Positions 1 through 7,716 of a DNA stretch of 19,248 bases are shown here, one piece after another. The stretch spans positions 1 through 19,248 of the forward strand of contig URYE01000054.1 of the NCBI GenBank assembly GCA_900551945.1, read 5' to 3'. This DNA comes from an uncultured Eubacterium sp. GTDB lineage: Bacteria; Bacillota; Clostridia; Lachnospirales; Lachnospiraceae. The notes beneath the pieces are model-generated. The model did not search any database, was not told where the DNA came from, and saw only the letters and a list, made by a program, of their open reading frames with translations. Made by a program: the position numbers and the translations under genes. Within the stretch, counting starts at the first letter, position 1; the number at the start of each line of letters is the position of its first letter.

Positions 1-1261
1 TGTATTGGCAGGACAGGATATATCTATTGTAAAAGATACTCCTGGCGTAACAAGAGATAGAATATATGCAGAAGTGTCGTGGCTTGATAAGTCATTTACA
101 CTTATTGACACAGGCGGTATCGAGCCAGATACAAATGATATCATTCTTTCACAGATGAGAGAACAAGCAGAAATAGCCATTGAAACAGCCGATGTAATTA
201 TATTTTTAACAGATGTAAGACAAGGACTTGTAGACTCAGATGCAAAAGTAGCTGATATGTTAAGAAGGTCACATAAGCCAGTGCTTCTTGTAGTAAATAA
301 AGTGGATAACTTTGATAAGTTTATGCCAGACGTATATGAGTTCTACAATCTTGGTATCGGGGACCCAATTCCAGTATCAGCCGCTTCAAAGCTTGGTATT
401 GGTGATATGCTCGATGAAGTTGTAAAGAACTTCCCAGAAGGCTCAGATATAGACGAAGAAGACGACAGACCTAAGATAGCCATAGTAGGTAAGCCTAACG
501 TAGGTAAGTCTTCTATAATCAATAAGCTTATTGGAAACAATCGTGTAATCGTTTCTGATATCGCAGGAACAACTAGAGATGCGATTGACACACCAGTAGT
601 CTACAATAAGAAAGAATATGTGTTTATTGACACAGCAGGTCTTAGACGTAAGAATAAGATTAAAGAAGAAATTGAAAGATATAGTATTATTCGTACAGTG
701 GCAGCAGTTGAAAGAGCCGACATTGTCGTTATAGTAATCGACGCAACAGAAGGTGTTACAGAGCAAGATGCTAAGATTGCGGGTATAGCTCACGAAAGGG
801 GCAAAGGTATTATTATCGCCGTTAATAAGTGGGATGCTATTGAAAAGAATGATAAAACTATATATGAACACACTAATAAGATAAGACAGACACTTGCATT
901 TATGTCTTACGCAGAAATATTATTTATTTCCGCAAAGACAGGTCAAAGACTTAATAAGCTTTATGAACTTATTGATACTATTATAGAAAGTCAAAACCTT
1001 AGAATACCAACAGGTGTATTAAATGAAATTCTCACAGAAGCAGTTGCAATGCAGCAGCCACCTTCAGATAAGGGTAAACGACTTCGTATCTACTATATGA
1101 CTCAAGTAGCTGTAAAACCACCTACATTTGTAATGTTTGTTAATGACAAACAGCTTACTCATTTTTCATATACACGATATATTGAAAATAAGATAAGAGA
1201 GTCCTTCGGCTTTAGAGGTACATCTATTAGATTTATTAATAGAGAACGTAAGGAAAAATAA
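1..1261 (+). CDS. der: GTPase Der (EngA), 5' end cut by window
   Basis: Double-domain GTPase that acts in late 50S ribosomal subunit assembly. The reading frame is open to the window edge (codons from base 2), so about 25 N-terminal residues including the first P-loop are missing; the TTG at base 5 is not a real start. Visible in order: the first-domain switch [13 protein letters not shown] (G3) and NKVD (G4); an acidic linker ([10 protein letters not shown]); then the complete second G domain with GKPNVGKSS near residue 162 of the visible protein, [21 protein letters not shown] and SAKT; and a C-terminal KH-like domain ending at the basic tail NRERKEK. The stop lies 20 nt before plsY, which has its own GGAGG, so the two are probably cotranscribed. 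The order der-plsY-gpsA is conserved in Firmicutes. Identity is certain. Confidence 0.97.
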   Translation, partial: VLAGQDISIVKDTPGVTRDRIYAEVSWLDKSFTLIDTGGIEPDTNDIILSQMREQAEIAIETADVIIFLTDVRQGLVDSDAKVADMLRRSHKPVLLVVNKVDNFDKFMPDVYEFYNLGIGDPIPVSAASKLGIGDMLDEVVKNFPEGSDIDEEDDRPKIAIVGKPNVGKSSIINKLIGNNRVIVSDIAGTTRDAIDTPVVYNKKEYVFIDTAGLRRKNKIKEEIERYSIIRTVAAVERADIVVIVIDATEGVTEQDAKIAGIAHERGKGIIIAVNKWDAIEKNDKTIYEHTNKIRQTLAFMSYAEILFISAKTGQRLNKLYELIDTIIESQNLRIPTGVLNEILTEAVAMQQPPSDKGKRLRIYYMTQVAVKPPTFVMFVNDKQLTHFSYTRYIENKIRESFGFRGTSIRFINRERKEK

Positions 1262-1281
1262 GCTATTGGAGGTTGTTTCTG

Positions 1282-1941
1282 ATGACAGAACGTATATTAT
1301 GTCTTGTAATCGGATATATTTTTGGAAATGTTTTTCAAACAGGGTACTGGTATGGCAAGTTTAATCATATAGATATAAGAGATTATGGAAGTGGTAATGC
1401 CGGTACTACAAATGTTATGAGAACACTAGGTAAAAAAGCTGGAATTATAACATATCTTGTAGATGCTTTAAAAGCTGTGTTTTCTGCAATAGTAATACAC
1501 TTTATATTTGGAAAAAACAGCGATTGTGAAATGCTTTTATTCTTATATAGTGGTCTTGGCGTTGTACTTGGTCACAACTTCCCATTCTACCTTAAATTCA
1601 AAGGTGGAAAGGGGATTGCGGCTTCATCTGGCGTTGTAGTGTCGTTACTTTTATTTCCTAAGCACTGTTGGATACTTACAGTGTTAGGTATTATTACATT
1701 TGCGTCAGTTACATATATTTCAAAATACGTTTCACTCGGTTCGCTTGTATTTATCGGTGCATTTTTTATTGAAATGATAATCTATGCCGTAAATGGTTGG
1801 TTGCCACTTGCAGGTAGTGATTTATATGAAGCACTTGTACTTGTATTTATAATAACTGCGCTTGCATTTATAAGACATCATGGTAATATTAAGCGATTAA
1901 TTAATGGAACAGAAAGAAAGATTGGACAACATAAAAATTAA
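1282..1941 (+). CDS. plsY: acyl-phosphate:glycerol-3-phosphate acyltransferase PlsY
   Basis: Integral membrane enzyme that moves the acyl group from acyl-phosphate (made by PlsX) onto glycerol-3-phosphate, giving lysophosphatidic acid for phospholipid synthesis. All three PlsY loop motifs are visible: GSGNAGTTNVMRTLG near the N-terminus, KFKGGKGIAASSG in the middle, and RHHGNIKRLINGTE near the C-terminus, with hydrophobic membrane segments between. Length is 219 residues, usual for the family. The ATG at 1282 is chosen because GGAGG at 1268-1272 lies 9 nt upstream; an in-frame TTG at 1273 directly abuts that site and is too close. It sits between der and gpsA, whose product supplies its substrate, so this is a metabolic as well as a transcriptional neighbourhood. 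Confidence 0.96.
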   Translation: MTERILCLVIGYIFGNVFQTGYWYGKFNHIDIRDYGSGNAGTTNVMRTLGKKAGIITYLVDALKAVFSAIVIHFIFGKNSDCEMLLFLYSGLGVVLGHNFPFYLKFKGGKGIAASSGVVVSLLLFPKHCWILTVLGIITFASVTYISKYVSLGSLVFIGAFFIEMIIYAVNGWLPLAGSDLYEALVLVFIITALAFIRHHGNIKRLINGTERKIGQHKN

Positions 1942-2005
1942 AATAACTCACCATTTATTGTTCAACGCAATAGAAGTATGAGAAAAAAGAAAGGATAATA
2001 GGAAG

Positions 2006-3022
2006 ATGGCTAAAGTTAGTATAATTGGAGCTGGAAGTTGGGGACTTGGACTTGCTATATTACTTAATAATAATGGGCATGAAGTTAAGGTATGGTCAGT
2101 ATTTCCGGCAGAGATTGAAGAATTAAAAGTTACAAGAGAAAACAAAAAGTGTCTTCCGGGGGTGAAAATTCCTGAAAGCGTTGAATTTACAGCAGATACA
2201 GAGCTTGCAGTAACAACTGCTGACGTTATAGTAATGGCAGTTGCTTCTCCTTATACAAGGTCAACCTCTAAGATAATCGCACCCTTTGTTAAAAAGGGAC
2301 AGTATATTGTAAATGTCGGAAAGGGTATTGAAGAAGATACACTTCTTACACTTTGTCAGATTATTGAGCAAGAAATCCCACAAGCAGTAGTAGCCGTTCT
2401 TTCAGGTCCTAGTCATGCCGAAGAAGTTGGCAGGGGTATACCTACGACTTGTGTTATTGGTACACATAAGAAAAAAGACGCAGAATACCTTCAAAATATA
2501 TTTATGAGTGATGTGTTTAGAGTGTATACAAGCCCTGATATGTTAGGTATATGTATAGGCGGTGCATTAAAAAATGTAATTGCATTAGCGGCAGGTATAG
2601 CTGACGGACTAGGCTATGGCGATAATACTAAGGCTGCTCTTATCACAAGAGGAATTGCAGAAATATCACGACTTGGACTTGCTATGGGAGCTGATATGGT
2701 GACATTTTCTGGATTATCTGGAATTGGCGACCTTATTGTAACTTGTGCTAGTATGCACAGTCGTAACAGACGAGCTGGTATTCTTATTGGAAAAGGCTAT
2801 TCAAAAGACGAAGCTATGCAAGAAGTTCAGATGGTAGTAGAAGGTGTATTTTCAGCAAAAGCAGGAGAACAGCTTGCTAAGAAATACAATGTTGAAATGC
2901 CTATAGTTGAACAGGTGAACAAGGTGTTATTTGAAGGAAAATCACCAGAAGAAGCAGTTAAAGAGCTTATGTTAAGAGATAAAAAGATTGAAAATGATAA
3001 CTCTATTGAATGGAAAGAGTGA
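2006..3022 (+). CDS. gpsA: NAD(P)-dependent glycerol-3-phosphate dehydrogenase
   Basis: Cytoplasmic enzyme reducing dihydroxyacetone phosphate to sn-glycerol-3-phosphate, the backbone donor used by PlsY. The N-terminal Rossmann motif is GAGSWGLGLA (residues 8-17). The signature LSGPSHAEEVGRG follows, then the catalytic lysine region GGALKNVIALAAGIADGLG (Lys189) and DNTKAALITRG, and GLSGIGDLIVTC in the all-helical C-terminal domain. The length of 338 residues is normal. The ATG at 2006 has AGGA about 10 nt upstream. The 64-nt gap after plsY contains only a weak 5-6 bp hairpin (TATTG/CAATA around 1956-1972), so readthrough from plsY is likely. In Bacilli spoIVA often follows gpsA; here rsmD follows a strong hairpin instead. 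Confidence 0.97.
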   Translation: MAKVSIIGAGSWGLGLAILLNNNGHEVKVWSVFPAEIEELKVTRENKKCLPGVKIPESVEFTADTELAVTTADVIVMAVASPYTRSTSKIIAPFVKKGQYIVNVGKGIEEDTLLTLCQIIEQEIPQAVVAVLSGPSHAEEVGRGIPTTCVIGTHKKKDAEYLQNIFMSDVFRVYTSPDMLGICIGGALKNVIALAAGIADGLGYGDNTKAALITRGIAEISRLGLAMGADMVTFSGLSGIGDLIVTCASMHSRNRRAGILIGKGYSKDEAMQEVQMVVEGVFSAKAGEQLAKKYNVEMPIVEQVNKVLFEGKSPEEAVKELMLRDKKIENDNSIEWKE

Positions 3023-3045
3023 TAAGCTATTTGTGTATTATATTA

Positions 3046-3108
3046 ACTTATACCGCTTTAGTTAATTAGCAAGTTATTTACTTGACAAAGTGGTATAAGT
3101 AAATTTTT
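3046..3108 (+). terminator. nested hairpin plus T-run after gpsA, candidate terminator
   Basis: Arms 3046-3059 (ACTTATACCGCTTT) and 3087-3100 (AAAGTGGTATAAGT) pair over 14 positions with one G-U. The loop holds a second perfect 5-bp hairpin (CAAGT 3070-3074, ACTTG 3080-3084). A run of five T (3104-3108) begins three bases after the outer stem, so a Rho-independent terminator for the der-plsY-gpsA unit is the simplest reading. The right side also contains TTGACA (3082-3087), but no matching -10 lies at 16-18 nt, so it is not called a promoter. An operator-like palindrome remains possible. Confidence 0.5.
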
Positions 3109-3143
3109 AGTTATATTTAGTTAAGATTAGAAAGGATAAAGTT

Positions 3144-3698
3144 ATGAGAGTTATAGCTGGAAAAGCAAAAAGTCTTCCATTAAAGACACTTGAAGGGCTT
3201 GATACAAGACCTACTACAGATAAGATTAAGGAAACTTTATTTAATATTCTTCAAACAGACATATATGGTTGTAGATTTCTTGATTTGTATTCGGGAAGTG
3301 GGGCTATCGGAATTGAAGCATTAAGCCGAGGTGCTAAGGAAGCGGTGCTTGTTGAAAATAACAAGGCAGCAGCTGCATTTATCAAGGAAAATCTTAAGTT
3401 TACAAAGCTTGAAGAAGATGCTGTTGTAATGGAGCAAGATGTATTATCTGCCATAAACAGACTTACAGGACATGAAGTATTTGATATTGTATATATGGAC
3501 GCACCATATAATCACGACTATGAAAGAGATGTTCTTATTGCGTTAAAAAATTCAGGTATTATAGATAAATATACAATTGTTATTATAGAAGAAGCACTTG
3601 AAGCAGACCTATCTTATGTTAAAGATTTGGGGTATACAGTATACAAAACTAAGAATTATAAAACAAATAAACACTTATTTCTTAACCTTAATGAATAG
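3144..3698 (+). CDS. rsmD: 16S rRNA (guanine966-N2)-methyltransferase RsmD
   Basis: SAM-dependent enzyme methylating N2 of G966 (E. coli numbering) of 16S rRNA. It starts with the family-typical [10 protein letters not shown]. The SAM-binding motif [18 protein letters not shown] lies near residues 46-63, followed by the acidic strand VLVEN. The catalytic loop reads DAPY at residues 119-122, where most family members have DPPY or DPPF; the change is conservative and the enzyme should be active. Length is 184 residues, normal. The ATG has AAAGGA at 3131-3136, 7 nt upstream. Only a short gap separates it from coaD, a pairing (rsmD-coaD) common in Firmicutes and other bacteria. It probably opens a new transcription unit after the hairpin at 3046-3108. 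Confidence 0.95.
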   Translation: MRVIAGKAKSLPLKTLEGLDTRPTTDKIKETLFNILQTDIYGCRFLDLYSGSGAIGIEALSRGAKEAVLVENNKAAAAFIKENLKFTKLEEDAVVMEQDVLSAINRLTGHEVFDIVYMDAPYNHDYERDVLIALKNSGIIDKYTIVIIEEALEADLSYVKDLGYTVYKTKNYKTNKHLFLNLNE

Positions 3699-3715
3699 GT
3701 AGAATGGAGGGAAAA

Positions 3716-4201
3716 TTGAAAACAGCAATATATCCAGGAAGTTTTGACCCAGTGACATTAGGTCATTTAGATATTATTAAGCGTTCATCACAACTGGCAG
3801 ACAATTTGATTGTTGGGGTATTAAACAATAACACAAAAACTCCGTTGTTTTCAGTAGAAGAACGTGTTACTATGTTAAAAGAGGTAACTAAAGAACTCGG
3901 TAATGTACAAGTTATGAGCTTTACTGGTCTTTTGGTTGATTTTGCAAGAGAGCAGAATGTTCAAGTTATAATAAGAGGACTTCGTGCTGTTACAGATTTT
4001 GAATATGAACTTGCTATGTCACAGACTAACAGAGTCGCTAATCCTGATGTAGATACTATATTTTTAAACACAAGTCTTAAATACGCCTATCTTAGTTCAA
4101 GCATTGTTAAAGAAATGGCGCTGTATGGCGGTGACATAAGTAAATTTGTACCAGCTCAGATTATTGACAAGGTCTATGAAAGATACAATATACATAAATG
4201 A
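3716..4201 (+). CDS. coaD: phosphopantetheine adenylyltransferase, TTG start
   Basis: Adenylates 4'-phosphopantetheine with ATP to give dephospho-CoA, the fourth step of coenzyme A synthesis. The nucleotidyltransferase motif [16 protein letters not shown] is at the N-terminus (TLGH is the adenylate-binding motif). [21 protein letters not shown] and the C-terminal YLSSSIVKE loop, both family signatures, follow. Start choice: an ATG at 3704 would add MEGK, but the GGAGGG at 3706-3711 overlaps that ATG and sits 4-5 nt before the TTG at 3716. Starting at TTG gives [10 protein letters not shown] immediately after the initiator, the standard N-terminus, and 161 residues, the usual length. The rsmD stop is 17 nt upstream. 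Confidence 0.93.
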   Translation: MKTAIYPGSFDPVTLGHLDIIKRSSQLADNLIVGVLNNNTKTPLFSVEERVTMLKEVTKELGNVQVMSFTGLLVDFAREQNVQVIIRGLRAVTDFEYELAMSQTNRVANPDVDTIFLNTSLKYAYLSSSIVKEMALYGGDISKFVPAQIIDKVYERYNIHK

Positions 4202-4221
4202 TTTAATGATATAAAGTAAGT

Positions 4222-4254
4222 CCCCACTTGTATTGATAAAAGCAATAAGTGGGA
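4222..4254 (+). other. hairpin after coaD
   Basis: CCCACTT (4223-4229) pairs perfectly with AAGTGGG (4247-4253). After a two-base bulge (GT), ATTG (4232-4235) pairs with CAAT (4243-4246), closing a 7-nt loop. No T-run follows (the next bases are ATATAAAAATT), so it is not a standard terminator; it could act as an RNA 3'-end stabiliser or a partial terminator between coaD and the coiled-coil gene. Confidence 0.45.
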
Positions 4255-4264
4255 TATAAAAATT

Positions 4265-4310
4265 AGGAAAGGAAAAGCTAATATGTTTTTTTAGTAGCAG
4301 AACATAGACA
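4265..4310 (+). promoter_or_regulatory. leader with strong ribosome site and 3-codon ORF
   Basis: An excellent ribosome binding stretch (AGGAAAGGA, 4265-4273) precedes ATG-TTT-TTT-TAG at 4283-4294, a three-codon ORF. The real gene starts at 4311, 16 nt after that stop, with no recognisable Shine-Dalgarno of its own. The 14-mer GAAAGGAAAAGCTA (4267-4280) followed by T7A recurs exactly in front of hisD (18159-18172), where the distance from T7A to the start codon is the same 17 nt. GCTA (4277-4280) can pair with TAGT (4292-4295). Reinitiation after the mini-ORF, or a hairpin that brings the ribosome site near 4311, are inferences. Confidence 0.45.
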
Positions 4311-5021
4311 ATGAGTAGAATAGAACAGTTAATTAGCGATATGGAAGCGTATATTGACAGTTGTAAATACGTTAGATTTTCAAGCAATAAGATTGCAGTT
4401 GATAAAGACCAACTTGAAGATATGTTAGCAGAATTAAGACTTAGAACACCTGAGGAGGTTAAGAAGTATCAACGAATTTTGAGTAATACTGATGCTATTA
4501 TAGCAGACGCAAAGGAAAAGGCTGACGCTATTATTAATCAAGCTCAAATTCACACATCAGAGCTTATTGACCAACATGAGATTATGCAGCAGGCTTACGA
4601 GAAGGCTAATAAGATGATTGAAGAAGCTACTGTGCAAGCACAAAATATACTTGATTCAGCTACAAATGATGCTAATGAGATTAGACTTGGAGCTATACAA
4701 TATACAGATGATATGCTTGAAAAACTTCAATATATTATTGAACATTCAATTAAGGATAATAGAAATAAATATAATTCTCTTATGTCTGGTCTTGAAAATA
4801 TCTTGAATGTTGTTAATAATAACCGTAATGAACTTAAAGCTGACGAGCAACAAGAAGAACAGTCAGAACAGCAAGCTTCTAATAATCAACAAGGTAATGT
4901 TGATGGAAATATGGAATATAATAATGAACTTAATCAACAAGCTGAATATGGATATCAAGATGGTTATAGTGAACAACAGTCAGAAGATGATTCAGATTAT
5001 GAGTTTCCAGAAGAAAATTAA
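4311..5021 (+). CDS. coiled-coil ATP-synthase-B/DivIVA-like protein of unknown role
   Basis: The 236-residue soluble protein opens with MSRIEQLISDMEAYIDSCKY, typical of a clostridial family encoded beside coaD and ylbJ and usually annotated loosely as 'ATPase'. No Walker motif is visible, so an ATPase function is unsupported. Residues about 20-55 are a conserved head (AVDKDQLEDMLAELRLRTPEEVKKYQ). Residues about 56-170 are a long Ala/Glu/Lys-rich coiled coil (DAIIADAKEKADAIINQAQ and similar heptads) resembling the F-type ATPase b subunit and DivIVA-type coiled coils. The C-terminal third is acidic, Gln/Asn-rich and probably disordered. There is no transmembrane segment. An upstream in-frame stop (4305-4307) rules out an earlier start. 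A large palindrome starts two bases after the stop. Confidence 0.75.
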   Translation: MSRIEQLISDMEAYIDSCKYVRFSSNKIAVDKDQLEDMLAELRLRTPEEVKKYQRILSNTDAIIADAKEKADAIINQAQIHTSELIDQHEIMQQAYEKANKMIEEATVQAQNILDSATNDANEIRLGAIQYTDDMLEKLQYIIEHSIKDNRNKYNSLMSGLENILNVVNNNRNELKADEQQEEQSEQQASNNQQGNVDGNMEYNNELNQQAEYGYQDGYSEQQSEDDSDYEFPEEN

Positions 5022-5023
5022 TG

Positions 5024-5238
5024 AGAAGCAAAGAGTGTTTTTTTATCTGATGGATTTAAGTTAAGTACTTCTAAGTTGTGCCAAAATAGTTTTTAACATC
5101 TGACGTGAGCGCACTCAATGCGACGTCGTGTCGCTGAGTGCTTGCCCAAACCTCGTGTTTGGGCATCACTAGGTTTATATGGCACAACTAAGAATTACTA
5201 AACTTCAACCATAGGATAAAAAAACACTCTTTGCTTCT
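5024..5238. repeat. 215-bp three-tier palindromic element A
   Basis: Outer arms 5024-5047 and 5215-5238 are perfect inverted repeats of 24 bp, with T7 in the left arm and A7 in the right. Going inward, 5048-5083 and 5180-5214 form an irregular stem whose inner part is perfect over 10 bp (AGTTGTGCCA 5074-5083, TGGCACAACT 5180-5189). The apex contains two more hairpins: GCACTCA (5111-5117) with TGAGTGC (5135-5141) enclosing GCGAC/GTCGC, and TGCCCAAAC (5143-5151) with GTTTGGGCA (5157-5165). The apex is clearly richer in GC than its surroundings. No T-run directly follows either end, there is no obvious target-site duplication and no ORF. It lies between convergent genes, so bidirectional termination is possible, but size and order exceed a normal terminator; a MITE-like relic or structured RNA fits equally. 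Confidence 0.7.
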
Positions 5239-5480
5239 TGTGTGTGAGTTTTTAATATTTGTAGGTATGATTGAGTTTATGTTTACCACTTATTTATAAT
5301 TAAGTGCTGAAATAATAAGTAGTAACGTTAATTGAGAATATTCTTTTTAACAAATAAATTTTTATTTATAAAAACAACGAACCCTAAGTCTATGCTTGTA
5401 TTAGATATTTACAGCTATTACGAAACTAAAAGGAACTTGAAACATGAATTGTATTTAGTGTAGTGATAAGGTTTCGAGAG
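5239..5480. other. gene-free remainder before ylbJ 3' end
   Basis: No ORF with a ribosome site was seen. It holds small AT-rich inverted repeats: CACTTA (5287-5292) with TAAGTG (5301-5306), an A/T palindrome near 5350-5370, and CGAAA (5421-5425) with TTTCG (5472-5476) enclosing CTAAA/TTTAG (5426-5430, 5454-5458). The last lies just beyond the ylbJ stop on the minus strand and may be its transcription end. Nothing else is recognised. Confidence 0.3.
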
Positions 5481-6506
5481 TTATAATTTTATTATGAATA
5501 TTGAATTTATAAATGTTACTATTGTGAGTATGATTTTTCCATAGAAGTATGTCTTTATATTAAATCCAATTCCTTTAGTTATTCCATTTGTCTGCATAAG
5601 TGTTGATAGTCCACCAAAGGCGTTTATTGTTATTATTAGTATTGTAATATGTGTTATATCCATATCAAGCCTACTACAAAGGAATATTCCATTGGTTATT
5701 TCGGAAATGGAGCATAGGAGTGTTTTTATTGGTAGGTTGTTGATTGGGAGTAGTAGTATGTATTGTGATAAGCATGAAAATACTATAATGTAGCCTGCTA
5801 GTTTTAACATACTGTTTATTGAATTTGTGATTGAGTTGTCTAATATCATTGAAAATGTATTATTAAAAGTGGTATTATCTAAACTTGAAATATTATTTTG
5901 TTTAGTGCTTATATCACTATTTTTACTTTTAAGTTGGGATTTAGAAGTAATACTGTTTTTTGTATTATTGTTAGATGTAGTATGTTGAGATATTTTATTT
6001 GTTTTTAATATATTATTTTGTGGAGTTAGTGATTTTTTAATATCGTTTCGGTGAATAAACAAAAGAACTGCTATACATTCAATAACTGGGGCATATACAC
6101 AAGCTACTATTTTCCACGTTGCCACTCTGCCAGCGATTATTTGATTGATTATGTAGTTAATTACAAATGACGGGCTTGAAATGTTACAAAAGGCTGATAG
6201 TGGAATACATATTTTTTCATTTTTAACACTACTATGATAACTGCTGCAAAGGTATGCACCTAGTGGAAAACCACACAAAAGTCCTGATATTATTATATAG
6301 GCGTAAGAAGCACCTGTGTTCATTGGGAAAAGTTTTAAAATACAGCCTGTGATTATTAATGCGGGAAATAGTGCAGGAAATATAGTAGCACCCCACAACC
6401 GTATACCAGTGATTGTTCCGTTAAAGGCAGTTGAGGGCGATATAATTATACTAATAAAAGCAATTATTACTGCACATTTAAAAAATAAACTATGTCCCTT
6501 TCTCAT
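5481..6506 (-). CDS. ylbJ: YlbJ-like sporulation integral membrane protein
   Basis: Polytopic membrane protein with two nucleoside-recognition/'gate' type halves. The first half contains FNGTITGIRLWGATIFPALF, a YlbJ hallmark, then GLLCGFPLGA and CNISSPSFVINYI; the second contains NSINSMLKLAGYIIVFSCL and ends in hydrophobic helices. YlbJ family genes are needed for sporulation in Bacillus and the family is largely restricted to spore formers; the transported substrate is not established. The ATG at 6506 is preferred because GGAGG lies 7 nt upstream on the minus strand; an in-frame GTG at 6512 abuts that site. The 341 residues are a little short. Between the halves lies an unusual Asn/Ser/Lys/Thr-rich low-complexity stretch (about residues 157-216). 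It diverges from the M23 gene across 274 bp of very AT-rich DNA in which I could not assign a promoter. Confidence 0.85.
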   Translation of the reverse strand: MRKGHSLFFKCAVIIAFISIIISPSTAFNGTITGIRLWGATIFPALFPALIITGCILKLFPMNTGASYAYIIISGLLCGFPLGAYLCSSYHSSVKNEKICIPLSAFCNISSPSFVINYIINQIIAGRVATWKIVACVYAPVIECIAVLLFIHRNDIKKSLTPQNNILKTNKISQHTTSNNNTKNSITSKSQLKSKNSDISTKQNNISSLDNTTFNNTFSMILDNSITNSINSMLKLAGYIIVFSCLSQYILLLPINNLPIKTLLCSISEITNGIFLCSRLDMDITHITILIITINAFGGLSTLMQTNGITKGIGFNIKTYFYGKIILTIVTFINSIFIIKL

Positions 6507-6780
6507 CGCCACCCCTCCCTTACACTTCTACAATAAATTTTATGAAATTTATATATTAAGTATGATAAATTCTTCCTTCTAATCCCATATAAACTCAATG
6601 TTTTAATATAATCAATTAAGTATTTGGTAAAAATTTTATAATAATAGTGTTATATTTTCCAATTCAATATGCTTATTATATGCGATAATACAAAACTAAA
6701 TAATAAAAAAAGTACACCTAAAATTCACCTTACAATCATAATGTGTAATAAATATATTAGATAACAGTTTAGGATAATTA

Positions 6781-7668
6781 ATGACTCCAAATAAAAAAGA
6801 AAAATCTTATATATATTCTTATCTAACACTTATAATTATTGTGTGTTGCGTAGTTATTTCACTTCTTGAGAACTATCTTTATAAAAATTCTTTTGGCATA
6901 GATGTATCGTATATAGATATAAATAATGATATATTTAAAACTCTTGACATTGAAGTTCCATTTGAAGATATAAAAAATAAAGCCAACGAAATCAACTTAT
7001 CTTGCGGAGAGCTTGTGACGGTTATTATGGCTATTAACAGTGGAAAAGTTGACAGTAATGTGTTAAATGCTATTTCACCACATTCGTTTACAATAATAAG
7101 AAATAAACTTATAAGAGTAGTGCCAGAAAATTTTAAAAATGCAAGTAAAGTATATAATAGTATTGTAAATGATATAACTTATTTTCCAGTCCCTAAATCA
7201 AGCAAAGACTTTCCCTGGGTAAGTTTCGTTGACTCTTGGGGATATGAACGAACTTACGGTGGTAAGCGAAGTCATCAAGGGACAGATATAATGGCAGATA
7301 AAAATATTGCTGGTGTGTATCCTATTGTGTCAATAAGTGATGGTACAGTCACTAATATGGGGTGGCTTGAACTTGGTGGTTATAGAATAGGCATAATGTC
7401 AGCAGGCGGAACATATTACTACTATGCGCATTTGTCAGCTTATGCCACAGGACTAAAAGAGGGCGATACTGTTACGGCAGGTACACTTCTTGGATTTATG
7501 GGAAATACAGGCTACAGTAAGGTTGAAGGCACAAGTGGAAAGTTCGATGTGCATTTACATTTTGGAATATATATTACTGGAAATAATGGTGAAGAAATAG
7601 CCCTAAACCCATACCATCTGCTTAAAAATAATGAAAATAAAGTACTGTATTATAACTATAAAGTGTGA
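6781..7668 (+). CDS. membrane-anchored M23 family metallopeptidase
   Basis: Probable zinc endopeptidase that cuts peptide cross-links of peptidoglycan on the outer face of the membrane. Residues about 13-32 form one hydrophobic helix with a Lys-rich cytoplasmic start (TPNKKEKS), so a type II anchor or uncleaved signal. A linker region of about 110 residues follows, then the M23 (LytM) domain from about residue 145. All zinc and catalytic positions are present: SHQGTD (His165, Asp169), YYYYAHL (His217) and HLHFG (His258, His260). Length 295. AGGA about 8 nt upstream supports the ATG. Divergence from ylbJ suggests a role in sporulation, comparable to M23 proteins acting in engulfment, but this is inference. 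It looks active rather than a degenerate LytM factor. Confidence 0.88.
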   Translation: MTPNKKEKSYIYSYLTLIIIVCCVVISLLENYLYKNSFGIDVSYIDINNDIFKTLDIEVPFEDIKNKANEINLSCGELVTVIMAINSGKVDSNVLNAISPHSFTIIRNKLIRVVPENFKNASKVYNSIVNDITYFPVPKSSKDFPWVSFVDSWGYERTYGGKRSHQGTDIMADKNIAGVYPIVSISDGTVTNMGWLELGGYRIGIMSAGGTYYYYAHLSAYATGLKEGDTVTAGTLLGFMGNTGYSKVEGTSGKFDVHLHFGIYITGNNGEEIALNPYHLLKNNENKVLYYNYKV

Positions 7669-7693
7669 TATACTTTAATAAATTATAACCCAA

Positions 7694-7716
7694 TTATTGC
7701 TATGTGATAGTAATAA
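7694..7716 (+). other. short AT-rich hairpin after M23 gene
   Basis: TTATTGCTAT (7694-7703) pairs with ATAGTAATAA (7707-7716) over 10 positions, with one G-U, closing a GTG triloop. It starts 26 nt beyond the peptidase stop. There is no T-run, so termination is uncertain. The rest of the gap to 7916 is AT-rich, with only two very short ATG-initiated ORFs lacking ribosome sites. Confidence 0.4.

Noticed and set aside
343..871. Open frames on the minus strand inside der
   Set aside because: No ribosome site and composition explained by the coding frame of der on the other strand.
1947..1982. Weak hairpin between plsY and gpsA (TATTG/CAATA with outer CTCA/TGAG)
   Set aside because: Only 5-6 bp perfect, many mismatches, no T-run; expected by chance in AT-rich DNA.
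3082..3116. TTGACA as a promoter for rsmD
   Set aside because: No -10-like hexamer at 16-18 nt; nearest TTATAT is 23 nt away, and the hexamer is explained by the hairpin arm.
5024..5238. Element A as an integron attC site or retron ncRNA
   Set aside because: The core GTTRRRY/RYYYAAC pattern is not met (GTTGTGC has a pyrimidine inside) and there is no integrase or reverse transcriptase in the window.
6513..6780. Promoters for ylbJ and the M23 gene in the divergent region
   Set aside because: Several TATAAT-like strings in very AT-rich DNA, none with a matching -35; the CATACTT sigma-E-like string lacks an upstream partner.
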